Positions 35,478 to 46,344 of a stretch of DNA of 64,000 bases are shown here, piece by piece. The position numbers and the translations under genes are program-made. Every line of letters starts with the position of its first letter. Position 1 is the stretch's first letter. A model generated the notes under the pieces. The model was not told where the DNA came from. It searched no databases and saw nothing but the letters and a program-made list of their open reading frames with translations. Source of the stretch: Williamsia sp. CHRR-6 (lineage in GTDB: Bacteria; Actinomycetota; Actinomycetes; Mycobacteriales; Mycobacteriaceae); contig NZ_JAHCSG010000001.1 in the NCBI RefSeq assembly GCF_018474015.1, forward strand, positions 558,001 through 622,000, in the 5' to 3' direction.

Positions 35478-35527
35478 CAGAACGGCCGCCGGGTCCAGCA
35501 CGTGCGTGCTGGTCGACGGCCGTTCTG
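35478..35527 (-). terminator. Hairpin between hpf and secA
   Basis: CAGAACGGCCG (35478-35488) pairs with CGGCCGTTCTG (35517-35527), and an inner stem CCAGCA/TGCTGG (35495-35500 with 35507-35512) extends it. It begins 31 bases after the hpf stop and 170 bases before the secA start. It should terminate hpf transcription. Confidence 0.75.
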
Positions 35528-35557
35528 CTGTGTTTGCCCGATTGGACTCGGGATCTC

Positions 35558-36352
35558 TCAGGCCAGGCGGATCAATCCGTAGTCGAAGGCGTGGCGCCGG
35601 TACACCACCGACGGGCGGTCGGACTCCACATCGTGGAAGAGGAAGAAGTCGTGCCCGACCAGCTCCATCTCGTAGAGCGCGTCGTCGACGGTCATCGGCT
35701 TGGCCGGATGCTCTTTGATCCGGACCACCCGACCGGGGCCGTCGTCGGGGATCGGGGTCTGCACGGCGGACTCGTCGGCGATGGCCTCGTTCACCTCATC
35801 AATCTGTGCGGTGGCCCGCGCCACCGAGATCGGTGTGCGGGAGCCGTGGTGGACCTGACGCCGTTCCTTGGAGCGACGAAGACGCGACTCCAACCTGTCC
35901 ACCGCGGTCTCCAGAGCCGCGTAGAAGTTCTCGGCACGAGCCTCGGCACGCACCACCGGACCGCGGCCTCGCACGGTGATCTCCAGGCGCTGACACACCT
36001 TGGCCTGCCGCCGATTGCGTTCGTGATGCAACTCGACGTCGAAGGCGTAGATCGAGGAGTCGTAACGCTCGAGCCGAGCGAGCTTGTCGCTCACGTGAAC
36101 TCGGAAATGATCAGGCACCTCCACGTTGCGTCCGGTCACCCGCACAGTGGCGGTCGCGGCGGACGATCCCGCCGTGTCCGCCGACTGCAGGTACGCGGAA
36201 TCACGCGCAAAGGGGTCGGGCTCAGGCGGTTGCGGCTGCCGCACCCGGGGTGGAACCGGGGGCGCCGACGGCGACGGAGCCGAATACTTCGGTGTGGACG
36301 GGGATTTCGGCGTGACCGGGGACTTGGCTGATGCATGGACGACGGTCGACAT
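35558..36352 (-). CDS. hpf: Long-form ribosome hibernation promoting factor
   Basis: Long HPF dimerises or silences 70S ribosomes in stationary phase or stress. The 264-residue protein has a Pro/Ser-rich N-terminal extension of about 65 residues and then the S30AE domain (VRVTGRNVEVPDHFRVHVSD, residues 70-89). The C-terminal dimerisation domain includes PMTVDDALYEMELVGHDFFL near residues 217-236. The long Pro-rich N-terminus is an actinobacterial trait. The ATG at 36352 follows a near-perfect AGGAGG site. It matches Rv3241c in position, between comF and secA. Confidence 0.93.
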   Translation of the reverse strand: MSTVVHASAKSPVTPKSPSTPKYSAPSPSAPPVPPRVRQPQPPEPDPFARDSAYLQSADTAGSSAATATVRVTGRNVEVPDHFRVHVSDKLARLERYDSSIYAFDVELHHERNRRQAKVCQRLEITVRGRGPVVRAEARAENFYAALETAVDRLESRLRRSKERRQVHHGSRTPISVARATAQIDEVNEAIADESAVQTPIPDDGPGRVVRIKEHPAKPMTVDDALYEMELVGHDFFLFHDVESDRPSVVYRRHAFDYGLIRLA

Positions 36353-36718
36353 GGGCAGTACCTCCTGGGTTTCGTGGGTCTCCGCGACGATGTCGAGCGA
36401 TCACCCGGGCCGGGAAGTCACACCGTGATGTCCTGGCGGGAGCGAGGCCGATCGAACGCGCGAATCGGGGTCAGTGCCGCCACGTGATCGTGACCGATGG
36501 TCCGCCGATGGAACCAAACCCGGTGCACCGCAACGACACCTCTGTGTGAAGTGGCCTCACCTCCGAGGGTTGCCGGTTGGGATCAACGGTAGTCGCTCCA
36601 CCGCCCTGTCGCCACGCTTTACGTCATCGAGATTTCACCCACGCGTCACCGGAAACCGCACACCGAATCCGCGCTGCGAGCTGATGTTTCGCCATTCTCA
36701 CGAACATCGGTCGCTCGT
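36353..36718. other. 366-base gap between hpf and comF
   Basis: No gene can be supported here; the short frames on both strands are not conserved-looking. The right-to-left part next to hpf holds its AGGAGG ribosome site (36359-36366) and presumably its promoter. A small dyad, TCAC-ACC-GTGA, lies at 36418-36428. I see no strong hairpin terminator for comF. Confidence 0.6.
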
Positions 36719-37450
36719 TCACGCACCGGCCAGCACCACCACGGCATCGACCCGCACCCCCACCGACCGCAGCGTGGCGATGGATTCTGCGGCGGTGGCG
36801 CCGGTGGTCAACACGTCGTCGATCAACACCACCGCACAATCAGGACCCACGGGCAGATCACTGACCCCGCGTCGCACCGACACCGCGCCGGCGAGGTTGA
36901 GCACGCGGTCGTGCGCCGACAACCCGGCCGAGTCCCGCGCCCACATCGACGTGCGCAGCAGCGCCGCCACCCGCACCGACGAACCCAGCTGGGCGGCCGC
37001 CGAGCGTGCGATCGCAGTGACCGGATCCCCACCACGCCGACGCGCCGCGACCGACCGGGTGGGCGCCGGGACCAACACCAACGTCGTGGTGTCGGGGAGT
37101 TCGCACCACCGCCACAGCGCCACCAGCCCCCGCGCCAGCAGCGTCCCGAACATCGGCGTCAGGTCGGTGCGACCGTGTTCTTTGAGTTCGAGCAGGGCCG
37201 ATCGTCGAGGACCGCCGTAGGGTCCCATCGCCCACGCGCCGACCGGTAGCTCGACCCGCGGGGCGAGCCGGACGGGGTCGTCGAGCAGCGCCCGCGCGCA
37301 CCGATCGCACCACCGCGTCCCACCTACCGCACACCCCGCACAGCGCAGCGGGACCACGAGATCGATTGTGGCCATTGCGGTCTGAGCGATCGCGGCGAAC
37401 ACCGAGCTGATGCCGCCGGGCGTTGCCGATCTGCGCTGGGTGCGTTGCAT
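36719..37450 (-). CDS. comF: ComF-family phosphoribosyltransferase-like protein
   Basis: ComF-like proteins are linked to DNA uptake in naturally transformable bacteria, but in actinobacteria their role is unclear. The product has an N-terminal zinc-finger-like CAGC-x7-CDRC segment and a double-lobed Prtase fold ending with the PRPP-binding motif VVLIDDVLTTGATAAESI. The ATG at 37450 gives 243 residues. A later ATG at 37375 (MATIDLVVPL) gives 218, nearer the mycobacterial Rv3242c (213), so the start is uncertain. The frame to 37528 is less likely. Confidence 0.85.
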   Translation of the reverse strand: MQRTQRRSATPGGISSVFAAIAQTAMATIDLVVPLRCAGCAVGGTRWCDRCARALLDDPVRLAPRVELPVGAWAMGPYGGPRRSALLELKEHGRTDLTPMFGTLLARGLVALWRWCELPDTTTLVLVPAPTRSVAARRRGGDPVTAIARSAAAQLGSSVRVAALLRTSMWARDSAGLSAHDRVLNLAGAVSVRRGVSDLPVGPDCAVVLIDDVLTTGATAAESIATLRSVGVRVDAVVVLAGA

Positions 37451-37600
37451 GCGACCAGCGTGCCCCACCCCACCCTCGTCCGAGTCGCCACAGCGCATAC
37501 GACCGGCGGTACTCCACAGCTCGGCCACCGACGCGTCGAGCTGTGGACAGTACGCGAGCAGAAGACCCCGAACAGGTGCCCCATCCTCGGCGACCCGGCA

Positions 37601-37632
37601 GCTCAGGTGCTCAGGTGCTCAGGTGCTCAGGG
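37601..37632. repeat. Four tandem copies of an 8-bp unit at the lpqB stop
   Basis: GCTCAGGT is repeated three times and a fourth copy reads GCTCAGGG, at 37601-37632. The lpqB stop codon (37627-37629) lies in the last copy. Length changes in the three copies beyond the stop would not alter the protein. Confidence 0.85.
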
Positions 37633-39369
37633 CAGGACGGGTATCGCAGCCGAACCCATCGTCGCGCCGACTTCGTTCCAGTACTGGTCGGGCTCGCCGT
37701 TGGTTCTGCCCAACCGCAGGATGCCTCGGCTGTCGGCGACGTAGATGTTGCTCTTGTCGCCCACCACCGCTCGCACCGGCGGGGTGAGGTTGCCGCTGAG
37801 CAGACCGACCGCAGGCGTGCCGTCGATGTTCACCTGCAGGATCGGGGTGTCGGCGACGTCACGGGCGATCACCAACGAGTCCGCCGAGATCCAATCCACC
37901 GACACTGTTCGCCCGCTGAGTCCGACCGCAGCCTCACGCACTGAAGAGACCAGCTCGCTGCCCTCGGCGTCGGTGCTCAGGGTGCCCACCAGCGCCGTGC
38001 CGTCTACGATCGCCGCGATCCGGGCGCCATCAGGTGACACGCGGAACTCGGTGAGCACACCGCGACTGGTCAGCGGGCCGGCATCGACCCGGGCCGGCGC
38101 CTGTGGTGCGCCGGTCGCATCGCGCGCCCAGCGCAACACCTGACCGTCGACCACGGCCCACACCGTCATCCGATCTGCCGCCAACGAGGGTCGCGTGATC
38201 GACAGACCGGTGGCTGCGGTGACCAGCGGACCGCCGTAGAGACCGATCTGCAGCGTCAACCTCGGATCCGGCAGCGGCGCCGCCACCACCGCCGCGATCC
38301 GCGCCGAGGAGTCGGTGGAGATGTCGGCCGAGCGGACGGTGGTGGCCGAGCCGAGTGGCCCGGGAATCGGGCGCAGCGTGTCGCCGTCGACCACCACCAA
38401 CGAGCCGTCCCGGATGGCGTGCAGGTCCAACGAGGTGGTCGCGTCCGCCTCGGGGTCCAGCGACTCCACGTCGCCTGACCGCCATCCACTGGCGTACCGA
38501 TCGATCAGTGGGCTCCCGTCGGACTCGATCAGGTAGGGCCCGCCGATGTCGGCGTAGGTCAAGGTCCACACGATCTGCGCGGCCAGCAACGTGCGGTCAC
38601 GTTCGGACAGCGAGCTGATCCCGGTGAACTGTATCCGCACTCCACCGGAGGCCACATCAGTGATGGACCCGCGCAGCGCTGCGGTGTCAGGGAAAGCCGA
38701 GCGCACCGCCCCGGCCAGATCCGACGACGGGCCCGAGACCAGCAGATCGACCAGCTGATCGGAGTGGTCGCCCGACGAGACGAACACCCACCGCGGATCG
38801 GGCACCAGCCGGTCGCTGGCCCGCGCCGGGAAGTACAGCGATCGGGCCCGATAGCTGGTGGTGAACTGGGTGCGGTCGATCAACGTTCCGCTGGGCAACG
38901 GACTGCTGATCCGCCACTGCCCGTTGACGTTCTCCACCGTCACCGCGATCTCGATGCGCCCGGCCGAGGGCACCAGCTCCCCGTTGGGCTGCAGCGCGCC
39001 GGTGGTCTCGGCGATGATCCGCGCCGAGAGCATGGTGTCGGTGCGGGCGTCTCCGAGCACCGAGATCTGCTCGAGGATCATCGCCGACCCGCGATCATCC
39101 CAGCGATCGGAGGCCTCGCGGGTGAGGTACTGGCGGGCGGCGAGGTGCCCGGAGGTGGGGTTGGCCGATGCCTTCAAGAAGTCGCGGATCAACGATTCCG
39201 GGTCCATGCCCGCGCGCGGCGAGGGAACGCTGGCCGTCGGGGTACGTCGCTCCAGGGTGCCGATGGGTTGTGGGCTCGACGAGTCGGGGATGGACACGCA
39301 TCCGGTGAGGACGGCGGCCAGCGCGAGAACCAGCGCCAGCGGAGCCAACCACCGCGATGGCGCGCTCAC
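37627..39369 (-). CDS. lpqB: Lipoprotein LpqB, partner of MtrAB
   Basis: LpqB is an envelope lipoprotein that binds the sensor domain of MtrB and tunes MtrA phosphorylation and cell-wall division control. The 580-residue precursor has a signal with [12 protein letters not shown], so Cys24 is the lipidated residue. The N-terminal GerMN-like domain (to about 330) and the C-terminal beta-propeller LpqB domain are intact. The GTG at 39369 overlaps the mtrB stop, giving mtrA-mtrB-lpqB as one operon. The last codons run into an eight-base tandem repeat. Confidence 0.95.
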   Translation of the reverse strand: MSAPSRWLAPLALVLALAAVLTGCVSIPDSSSPQPIGTLERRTPTASVPSPRAGMDPESLIRDFLKASANPTSGHLAARQYLTREASDRWDDRGSAMILEQISVLGDARTDTMLSARIIAETTGALQPNGELVPSAGRIEIAVTVENVNGQWRISSPLPSGTLIDRTQFTTSYRARSLYFPARASDRLVPDPRWVFVSSGDHSDQLVDLLVSGPSSDLAGAVRSAFPDTAALRGSITDVASGGVRIQFTGISSLSERDRTLLAAQIVWTLTYADIGGPYLIESDGSPLIDRYASGWRSGDVESLDPEADATTSLDLHAIRDGSLVVVDGDTLRPIPGPLGSATTVRSADISTDSSARIAAVVAAPLPDPRLTLQIGLYGGPLVTAATGLSITRPSLAADRMTVWAVVDGQVLRWARDATGAPQAPARVDAGPLTSRGVLTEFRVSPDGARIAAIVDGTALVGTLSTDAEGSELVSSVREAAVGLSGRTVSVDWISADSLVIARDVADTPILQVNIDGTPAVGLLSGNLTPPVRAVVGDKSNIYVADSRGILRLGRTNGEPDQYWNEVGATMGSAAIPVLP

Positions 39370-40982
39370 TCGTCCACCGCCTGAGCCGACATCTTGAGCG
39401 GCAGCGGACTGCCCAGCACCTTGTGCCCGCGCACCAACGGCAGGGTCAGGCGGAAGATCGCACCCTTGCCCGGTTCACCCGATGCCTCCAGGCGACCGTT
39501 GTGCAGGCGTGCGTCTTCGATGCTGATGGCCAAGCCCAGACCCGTTCCACCCGAACGCCGGAACCGCGACGGGTCCGACCGCCAGAACCTGTTGAAGACC
39601 AGCTTCTCTTCCCCGGGTTTGAGGCCAACCCCCCGGTCGCGCACGGTGATGGCCACCGCGTCGCCGTCCGAACGCATGGTGAGGGTGACCGGTTTCTGCT
39701 CACCGTGATCGATGGCGTTGGCCAACAGGTTGCGCAGGATGCGCTCCACCCGGCGGGGATCGATGTCGGCGATCACCGGTTCGGCGGGCAGATTCACCTC
39801 CAGGGTCGTGTCGGTGTCGTCGGCGAGATGTCGCACCGTGGCCAACGCGGCCTCGATCGGCACGGTGAGATCGAGCTTCTCGGTGGACAATTCGGCCACC
39901 CCCGCGTCGTGCCGCGAGATCTCCAACAGTTCACCGAGCAGGGTCTCGAACCGGTCGAGTTCCTTGTCCAACAGTTCGACCGAACGCTTGCGCATCGGAT
40001 CGAGTTCGTCGCGTCTCTCGTAGAGCACGTCGGCGGCCATCCGCACCGTGGTCAACGGTGTGCGCAGTTCGTGGCTGACGTCGGAGGTGAACTGTCGCTG
40101 CAGACCCCCGAACTCCTCGAGCTGACTGATCTGTTTGGACAGGCTCTCGGCCATGTCGTTGAACGACATCGCCAGCCGCGCCATGTCGTCCTCGCCACGC
40201 ACGGGCATGCGTTCCTTGAGTCGACCGTCGGCGAACCGCACGGCGATGCGTGCCGCCGACCGCACCGGGATCACCACCTGCCTGGACACCAGCAGCGAGA
40301 TGGCCGCGAGCAGACCGAGCAGGACCAGACCGCCGGTGAACAAGATGCCGCGAACCAGCGACAGGGTGTTCTCCTCGCTGGAGAGTGGGAAAACCAGATA
40401 CAGCTGCAGGTCGCTCACACCCGCCGACGTCGGTGTGCCGATCACCAACACCGGGGTCCGCGTTCCCGAGTCGTTGGTGATCGAGCTGTATTGATACGCG
40501 ATCCGACCCCCATCGACCGTGCGGCGCAGCGTGGCGGGGATCTCGCTGATCGGCCCCACCGACGCCGTCTCCTGCGGGCCGCCGGCGGGCACCACCAGCA
40601 CGGTGTCGAAGGTGCCGACGACACCGGAGGCATTCGCATCGACATCACGATCGGTCAGGATCGACCGGGTCTGGCGCAGCCGGTTGGTGATCGAGGCGCT
40701 GGTGTCACCCCCGACGAGGTCGCGCTCGACTGCCACCCGCGCTCGATCGACCACCTCGGTGGCCGCGCGAAGTTTGAGGTCCAACAGTCGATCGGTGATC
40801 TGGCTGCTCAACACGAACCCGAGGATCAACAGGACCATCAACGAGAGCACCAGAGTGGACACGACGACTCGCAACTGCAGCGAACGACGCCACACACGAC
40901 CGAGGAACCGCCCCGCCGCGGAGAGCCGACGGAGGATGCGTGGGTGGGCCGGATTGATTCGTCTCCGAGAACGACCGATCAC
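39366..40982 (-). CDS. mtrB: Sensor histidine kinase MtrB
   Basis: MtrB phosphorylates MtrA and controls cell division, osmotic response and cell-wall genes. The 538-residue kinase has a first membrane helix at about 37-60, an extracytoplasmic domain to about 225, a second helix ([20 protein letters not shown]), a HAMP region and the HisKA box [20 protein letters not shown]. The ATPase motifs are [13 protein letters not shown] (N box), VRDRGVGL (G1) and [10 protein letters not shown] (G2). Its start overlaps mtrA by ATGA and its stop overlaps lpqB by GTGA. Confidence 0.96.
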   Translation of the reverse strand: MIGRSRRRINPAHPRILRRLSAAGRFLGRVWRRSLQLRVVVSTLVLSLMVLLILGFVLSSQITDRLLDLKLRAATEVVDRARVAVERDLVGGDTSASITNRLRQTRSILTDRDVDANASGVVGTFDTVLVVPAGGPQETASVGPISEIPATLRRTVDGGRIAYQYSSITNDSGTRTPVLVIGTPTSAGVSDLQLYLVFPLSSEENTLSLVRGILFTGGLVLLGLLAAISLLVSRQVVIPVRSAARIAVRFADGRLKERMPVRGEDDMARLAMSFNDMAESLSKQISQLEEFGGLQRQFTSDVSHELRTPLTTVRMAADVLYERRDELDPMRKRSVELLDKELDRFETLLGELLEISRHDAGVAELSTEKLDLTVPIEAALATVRHLADDTDTTLEVNLPAEPVIADIDPRRVERILRNLLANAIDHGEQKPVTLTMRSDGDAVAITVRDRGVGLKPGEEKLVFNRFWRSDPSRFRRSGGTGLGLAISIEDARLHNGRLEASGEPGKGAIFRLTLPLVRGHKVLGSPLPLKMSAQAVDE

Positions 40983-41656
40983 GGCGGGCCGGCCTTGTAG
41001 CCGACCCCCCTCACCGTCAACACGACTTCAGGGTTCTCGGGATCGGTCTCCACCTTCGCGCGCAGTCGCTGAACGTGCACGTTGACCAGGCGGGTGTCGG
41101 CGGGATGGCGATACCCCCAGACCTGCTCCAGCAGGACGTCGCGGGTGAAGACCTGCCGCGGCTTGCGGGCCAACGCCACCAAAAGGTCGAACTCCAACGG
41201 CGTCAACGAGATCGCGGCACCGTCACGGGTCACCTTGTGAGCGGGCACGTCGATCTCGATGGGCCCGATCGAGAGCAACTCGGCGGGCTCGTCGTCAGTG
41301 CGGCGTAGACGCGCGCGCACCCGGGCCACGAGTTCCTTGGGTTTGAACGGCTTCACCATGTAGTCGTCGGCACCGGACTCGAGACCGAGCACGATGTCGA
41401 CGGTGTCGCTCTTGGCGGTCAGCATCACGATCGGCACTCCGGAGTCGGCGCGCAGCACCCGGCAAACGTCGATCCCGTTCATCCCGGGCAGCATGAGATC
41501 GAGCAGGACGAGGTCGGGTCTGATTTCCCGCACCGCCCCGAGCGCTTGAGTTCCGTCGCCGACGACGAAGGGTTCGAAACCCTCACCTCGCAAGACGATG
41601 GTGAGCATCTCGGCCAGAGCGGCGTCGTCGTCGACGACAAGAATTCTGGGCTTCAT
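40979..41656 (-). CDS. mtrA: Response regulator MtrA (OmpR family)
   Basis: MtrA is an essential DNA-binding regulator of dnaA, ripA and envelope genes. The 225-residue protein has a receiver domain with the phospho-acceptor Asp53 in [13 protein letters not shown], Asp10/Asp11 for magnesium and Lys104-type in [17 protein letters not shown] winged-helix DNA-binding domain follows ([20 protein letters not shown]). It ends [15 protein letters not shown]. It is the first gene of the mtrA-mtrB-lpqB operon and is divergent from tmk across 136 bases. Confidence 0.97.
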   Translation of the reverse strand: MKPRILVVDDDAALAEMLTIVLRGEGFEPFVVGDGTQALGAVREIRPDLVLLDLMLPGMNGIDVCRVLRADSGVPIVMLTAKSDTVDIVLGLESGADDYMVKPFKPKELVARVRARLRRTDDEPAELLSIGPIEIDVPAHKVTRDGAAISLTPLEFDLLVALARKPRQVFTRDVLLEQVWGYRHPADTRLVNVHVQRLRAKVETDPENPEVVLTVRGVGYKAGPP

Positions 41657-41779
41657 GGGCTACATGGTGACATCGAGTCGCCACCGGCGCCAACGCCACG
41701 CCGCAGCGTCGGTGTTGTCGAGACCCGGTGGGCTGCCCGCTCGCCGAACTCAGGGCCACCGCCGCACAGGGGTCGCCGA

Positions 41780-41795
41780 TAACATCAGCGGCGTG
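41780..41795 (+). promoter_or_regulatory. Candidate leaderless promoter of tmk
   Basis: TAACAT at 41780-41785 is a good -10 hexamer seven bases before the GTG start at 41793, so the transcript should start on the codon. No Shine-Dalgarno sequence is present. Confidence 0.5.
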
Positions 41796-42425
41796 GGTGA
41801 ACTCATCGCGGTGGAGGGGCTCGACGGCGCCGGGAAACGAACCTTGGTCGACGCCTTGACCCGACGGTGGCAGGCGCGCGGTGCGCGGGTGTCGACGCTG
41901 GCCTTCCCTCGCTACGGCCAGTCGATCCATGCCGACATCGCCGCCGAGGCCCTACGCGGAGGGCATGGCGACCTCACCGACAGCGTGTACGCGATGGCCA
42001 TGTTGTTCGCCCTCGACCGACGCGCGGCCATCGGTGCCATCGAGTCTGCGCTCACCGGGTGTGACGTCGTGCTGCTCGATCGCTACGTCGCCTCCAACGC
42101 CGCCTATTCTGCGGCCCGGATGCATCAGGATGCCGACGGCGCGGTGACGCGGTGGGTGGGTGAGCTCGAGTTCGGCCGGTTCGGCCTGCCGATACCCGAT
42201 CATCACGTGTTCGTCGACGTCTCCCCTGCGGTCGCCATCGACCGAGCTCGCGCCCGAGCCGACTCCGACACCTCCCGCGCGCGCGACGCCTACGAGCGCG
42301 ACACTGGGCTACAGGACCGCACCGACGGCGTGTATCGCCAGCTGGCGCAGGCGAACTGGTACTCGCCCTGGGTCCTGCTGGACACCGCCAGCGCCATTGA
42401 TGTCGCCGACCGCCTACTGGGGTGA
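41793..42425 (+). CDS. tmk: Thymidylate kinase
   Basis: Tmk converts dTMP to dTDP for DNA synthesis. The 210-residue enzyme has the P-loop VEGLDGAGKRT at residues 6-16, the DRY region in LLDRYVASNAAYSAAR near 92-107 and a LID segment SDTSRARDAYERD. The GTG at 41793 (VGELIAVEGLDG) matches the mycobacterial N-terminus; the ORF extension to 41598 overlaps mtrA antisense and is ignored. The P-loop ends GKRT rather than GKST, as in M. tuberculosis Tmk, which helps the assignment. Confidence 0.95.
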   Translation: MGELIAVEGLDGAGKRTLVDALTRRWQARGARVSTLAFPRYGQSIHADIAAEALRGGHGDLTDSVYAMAMLFALDRRAAIGAIESALTGCDVVLLDRYVASNAAYSAARMHQDADGAVTRWVGELEFGRFGLPIPDHHVFVDVSPAVAIDRARARADSDTSRARDAYERDTGLQDRTDGVYRQLAQANWYSPWVLLDTASAIDVADRLLG

Positions 42426-42460
42426 CAGCGGGCCGAGGACACCGGGGGTACGGACAGCCA

Positions 42461-42497
42461 AACGCCGCCCGGGGACGGGAAGTCCCCGGGCGGCGTT
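42461..42497. terminator. Bidirectional terminator between tmk and sahH
   Basis: A perfect 16-bp stem (42461-42476 with 42482-42497) encloses the five-base loop GGGAA. It serves both convergent genes: it begins 36 bases past the tmk stop and is 34 bases from the sahH stop. Confidence 0.9.
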
Positions 42498-42531
42498 CGG
42501 TGGTCAGGGCCGCTCAGTACCGGATCGGCGA

Positions 42532-44001
<1,470 letters not shown>

Positions 44002-44160
44002 TGATAACTCCTGGTTGCCGAATCGATACCCGAACGGGATCGAGAATGTGTCGATGAACAGGCTAACCAATGCAGCCTGGAACCGCGAAGCCGCGGGTGA
44101 TCGCTCGGGCGCGCTGTGACCTGCGGGTGCGACGTCACACCATGCGCACCGGCCTGCTTG

Positions 44161-44817
44161 TCACCCCGACGTGGGCCGGGCGGCCGACAGCAGGACCGGG
44201 GCGAAGATGCCGGCCAGGTCGTCGGCGACGTCGCGGTCGCCCTCGGGCGGCATCGCGATGTAGCTCAACGCCATTCGCGAGATGGCGCGACCCACCCGCT
44301 GGGCGTCGGTGTACTCCAACGCCAGCCAGCTCTGCTGCAGCATCGAGGCGAGGCGTTCGCTGGCGCGCGTGATGAGCGGCGCAGCGTCGGTGGTGATCAG
44401 CTTGAGCAGATCCGGAGCGGCATCGCCGGAGAGCAACGATTGGACCAGCGGGTCGCCGGCCGAGGTGAGGAAGAATCCACCGAATCCGTCGCGCAGCGCC
44501 TGATGTACGTGCCCGATGTTGTCGGCGATGGCCTCGGAGACCACTCCGACGAACTCGTCGGTCAGTCGTACCGCGTAGGCCTGGGCCAGTCCGGCCCGCG
44601 AACCGAACTCGTTGTACACGGTCTGACGGCTGACCCCGGCGGCGGTGGCCACATCGGTCATCGTCACCGACGACCAGGGACGGCCGACCAACAGTTCCCG
44701 CACCCCGTCGAGCAGCGACGCCCGCAGCATCGCCTTGGACGCCTGCGCGTAGCCGCCGCGACCAGCCGACCCCCGGCGTGGCGCGGTGGGGCCTGCGGCG
44801 TCGGACACCCCGATCAC
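44161..44817 (-). CDS. TetR-family regulator next to alkB (Rv3249c/AlkU-like)
   Basis: The regulator has a TetR helix-turn-helix (SVTMTDVATAAGVSRQTVYN) in the first third and an all-helical ligand domain of about 150 residues. In Rhodococcus, Gordonia and Mycobacterium a TetR gene follows the alkB-rubredoxin operon and represses it. Several starts are possible: TTG at 44862 would lie inside a 13-bp hairpin, so GTG at 44817 or GTG at 44808 is preferred. TAGCGT at 44821-44816 is a -10 hexamer placed for a leaderless start at 44808. The ligand is probably a fatty acid or acyl-CoA, by family. Confidence 0.85.
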   Translation of the reverse strand: MIGVSDAAGPTAPRRGSAGRGGYAQASKAMLRASLLDGVRELLVGRPWSSVTMTDVATAAGVSRQTVYNEFGSRAGLAQAYAVRLTDEFVGVVSEAIADNIGHVHQALRDGFGGFFLTSAGDPLVQSLLSGDAAPDLLKLITTDAAPLITRASERLASMLQQSWLALEYTDAQRVGRAISRMALSYIAMPPEGDRDVADDLAGIFAPVLLSAARPTSG

Positions 44818-44821
44818 GCTA

Positions 44822-44853
44822 CCGGCTCGTCTCCGCGTGGGGAGACGAGCCGG
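44822..44853. terminator. 13-bp hairpin between alkB and the TetR gene
   Basis: CCGGCTCGTCTCC (44822-44834) pairs perfectly with GGAGACGAGCCGG (44841-44853) around a six-base loop. It begins 27 bases after the alkB stop and ends just before the likely TetR start. It should end or attenuate alkB transcription before the regulator gene. Confidence 0.8.
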
Positions 44854-44879
44854 ATCACGCAACCGCTGGTGCGCGCTGG

Positions 44880-46109
44880 TCAGGATGCCGAGAGTGCGTC
44901 GATTCGAGCCAACGCCGCGGCCCGACGGCTCGGCTCGATGTTGATCTTGGTGGCGTCACCGCCGTAGTGCTCCACCACGCGGCGGTCCATCACCTTGCGC
45001 CACAGCGGCGGGAAGTAGGCGACGGTGATCATGCTGGCGTACCCGCTGGGCAGGTTCGGCGACTCCTCGAAGCTGCGCAGCGTCTGGTAGCGCCGGGTGG
45101 GGTTGGCGTGATGGTCGCTGTGCCGCTGCAGGTGGTAGAGGAAGATGTTGGTCACGATGTGATCGGAGTTCCACGAGTGCTGCGGGGTGGTGCGCTCGTA
45201 CTTGCCGTTCTCGCGCTTGGCGCGCAACAGCCCGTAGTGCTCGAGGTAGTTGACGGTCTCCAGCAGCGAGAAGCCGTAGATCGCCTGAATGATCAGAAAC
45301 GGCAGCACACCCCAGCCGAACACCGCAGTCAGGACCGCGAACAGCGCGATGGACATCACCCACGAGTTGAGGACGTCGTTGCTGGGGTGGAAGAACGACC
45401 GCTCCAGACGCTTCATCCGGCTGCGCTCGAGTTCGACCGACGACCGCAGGCTGCCCCACACGCTGCGTGGCAGGAACCGCCAGAACGACTCACCGAAACG
45501 CGAGCTGGCCGGGTCCTCCGGCGTGGCGACACGCACGTGGTGACCGCGGTTGTGCTCGACGTAGAAGTGGCCGTAGAAGGTCTGCGCGAGGGTGATCTTG
45601 GACAACCACCGCTCCAGGGAGTCCTTCTTGTGACCCAGCTCGTGGGCGGTGTTGATGCCGACGCCGCCCATCAGGCCGATCGAGAACGCCAGCCCGATCT
45701 TCGAGACCAGTCCCAGGCCACCGTCGATGCCCAGCCAGCTCAGATCCGACGCCGTCCACAGGTAGCAGGCCATCACCAGGCTGGCGATCTGGAACGGGAT
45801 GAAGGCGTAGGTGCAGTAGCGGTAGTACTTGTCGTTCTCCAGTGCCTCCATGACCTCCTCGGGCGGGTTCTCGCCGTCGGGTCCGAAGAAGCGATCGAGC
45901 ACCGGCAAGATGCCGAAGATCAGGATCGGACCGATCCACCAGAACACCGGGGAGATGGCGTCGAGCCCGACGGCGTTGAATCCGGCGACCAGACCGATGG
46001 CCAAGAACACCGCAGTCGGGGCGACCAGGCCGAACAGCCACAGATGGCGTTTGCGGTCGTGCCACTCCTCCACCGGCACAGGGGTCCGTTCATGCGTCTG
46101 ACTGCTCAT
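44880..46109 (-). CDS. alkB: Alkane 1-monooxygenase AlkB
   Basis: AlkB is a di-iron membrane hydroxylase that oxidises medium-chain n-alkanes to 1-alkanols. The 409-residue protein has the histidine boxes NTAHELGHKK, EHNRGHHVRVATPEDPASS and LQRHSDHHANPTRRYQTLR, plus the HYG motif NYLEHYGLLR, all characteristic of true alkane hydroxylases. Six hydrophobic segments are present. The ATG at 46109 follows GGAG; a GTG six bases upstream is an alternative. The C-terminus stops at DALSAS without a fused rubredoxin. Unlike the usual alkB-rubA-rubB order, the next gene is the TetR regulator. Confidence 0.96.
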   Translation of the reverse strand: MSSQTHERTPVPVEEWHDRKRHLWLFGLVAPTAVFLAIGLVAGFNAVGLDAISPVFWWIGPILIFGILPVLDRFFGPDGENPPEEVMEALENDKYYRYCTYAFIPFQIASLVMACYLWTASDLSWLGIDGGLGLVSKIGLAFSIGLMGGVGINTAHELGHKKDSLERWLSKITLAQTFYGHFYVEHNRGHHVRVATPEDPASSRFGESFWRFLPRSVWGSLRSSVELERSRMKRLERSFFHPSNDVLNSWVMSIALFAVLTAVFGWGVLPFLIIQAIYGFSLLETVNYLEHYGLLRAKRENGKYERTTPQHSWNSDHIVTNIFLYHLQRHSDHHANPTRRYQTLRSFEESPNLPSGYASMITVAYFPPLWRKVMDRRVVEHYGGDATKINIEPSRRAAALARIDALSAS

Positions 46110-46344
46110 GGCCACTCCTTCGTCGTTGATCAGTGTCCTACGTCACCGCTTTCCTTGACAATATCCGATGACACGTCGAAAAGCTATACAAATCTCGTGG
46201 AATGTAAATCAACCAGCGATGTCACATTCGTGACCTGGTCGAACACGAGGACCCGACAGACGACAGCGACCGCCCGCAGCGGCTGCTGCGGACGGTCGGG
46301 GTCGGGTCGGTGCGTACGGGTGGCAGGCGGGACGGACCCGATGA

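Noticed and set aside
36474-37220. 248-codon plus-strand frame across the hpf-comF gap and comF
   Set aside because: Most of it is antisense to comF, and its composition is shadow-like with no domain.
44002-44160. Possible SAH or SAM riboswitch before sahH
   Set aside because: No match to the conserved core of known SAH or SAM classes; the leader only shows a good ribosome site.
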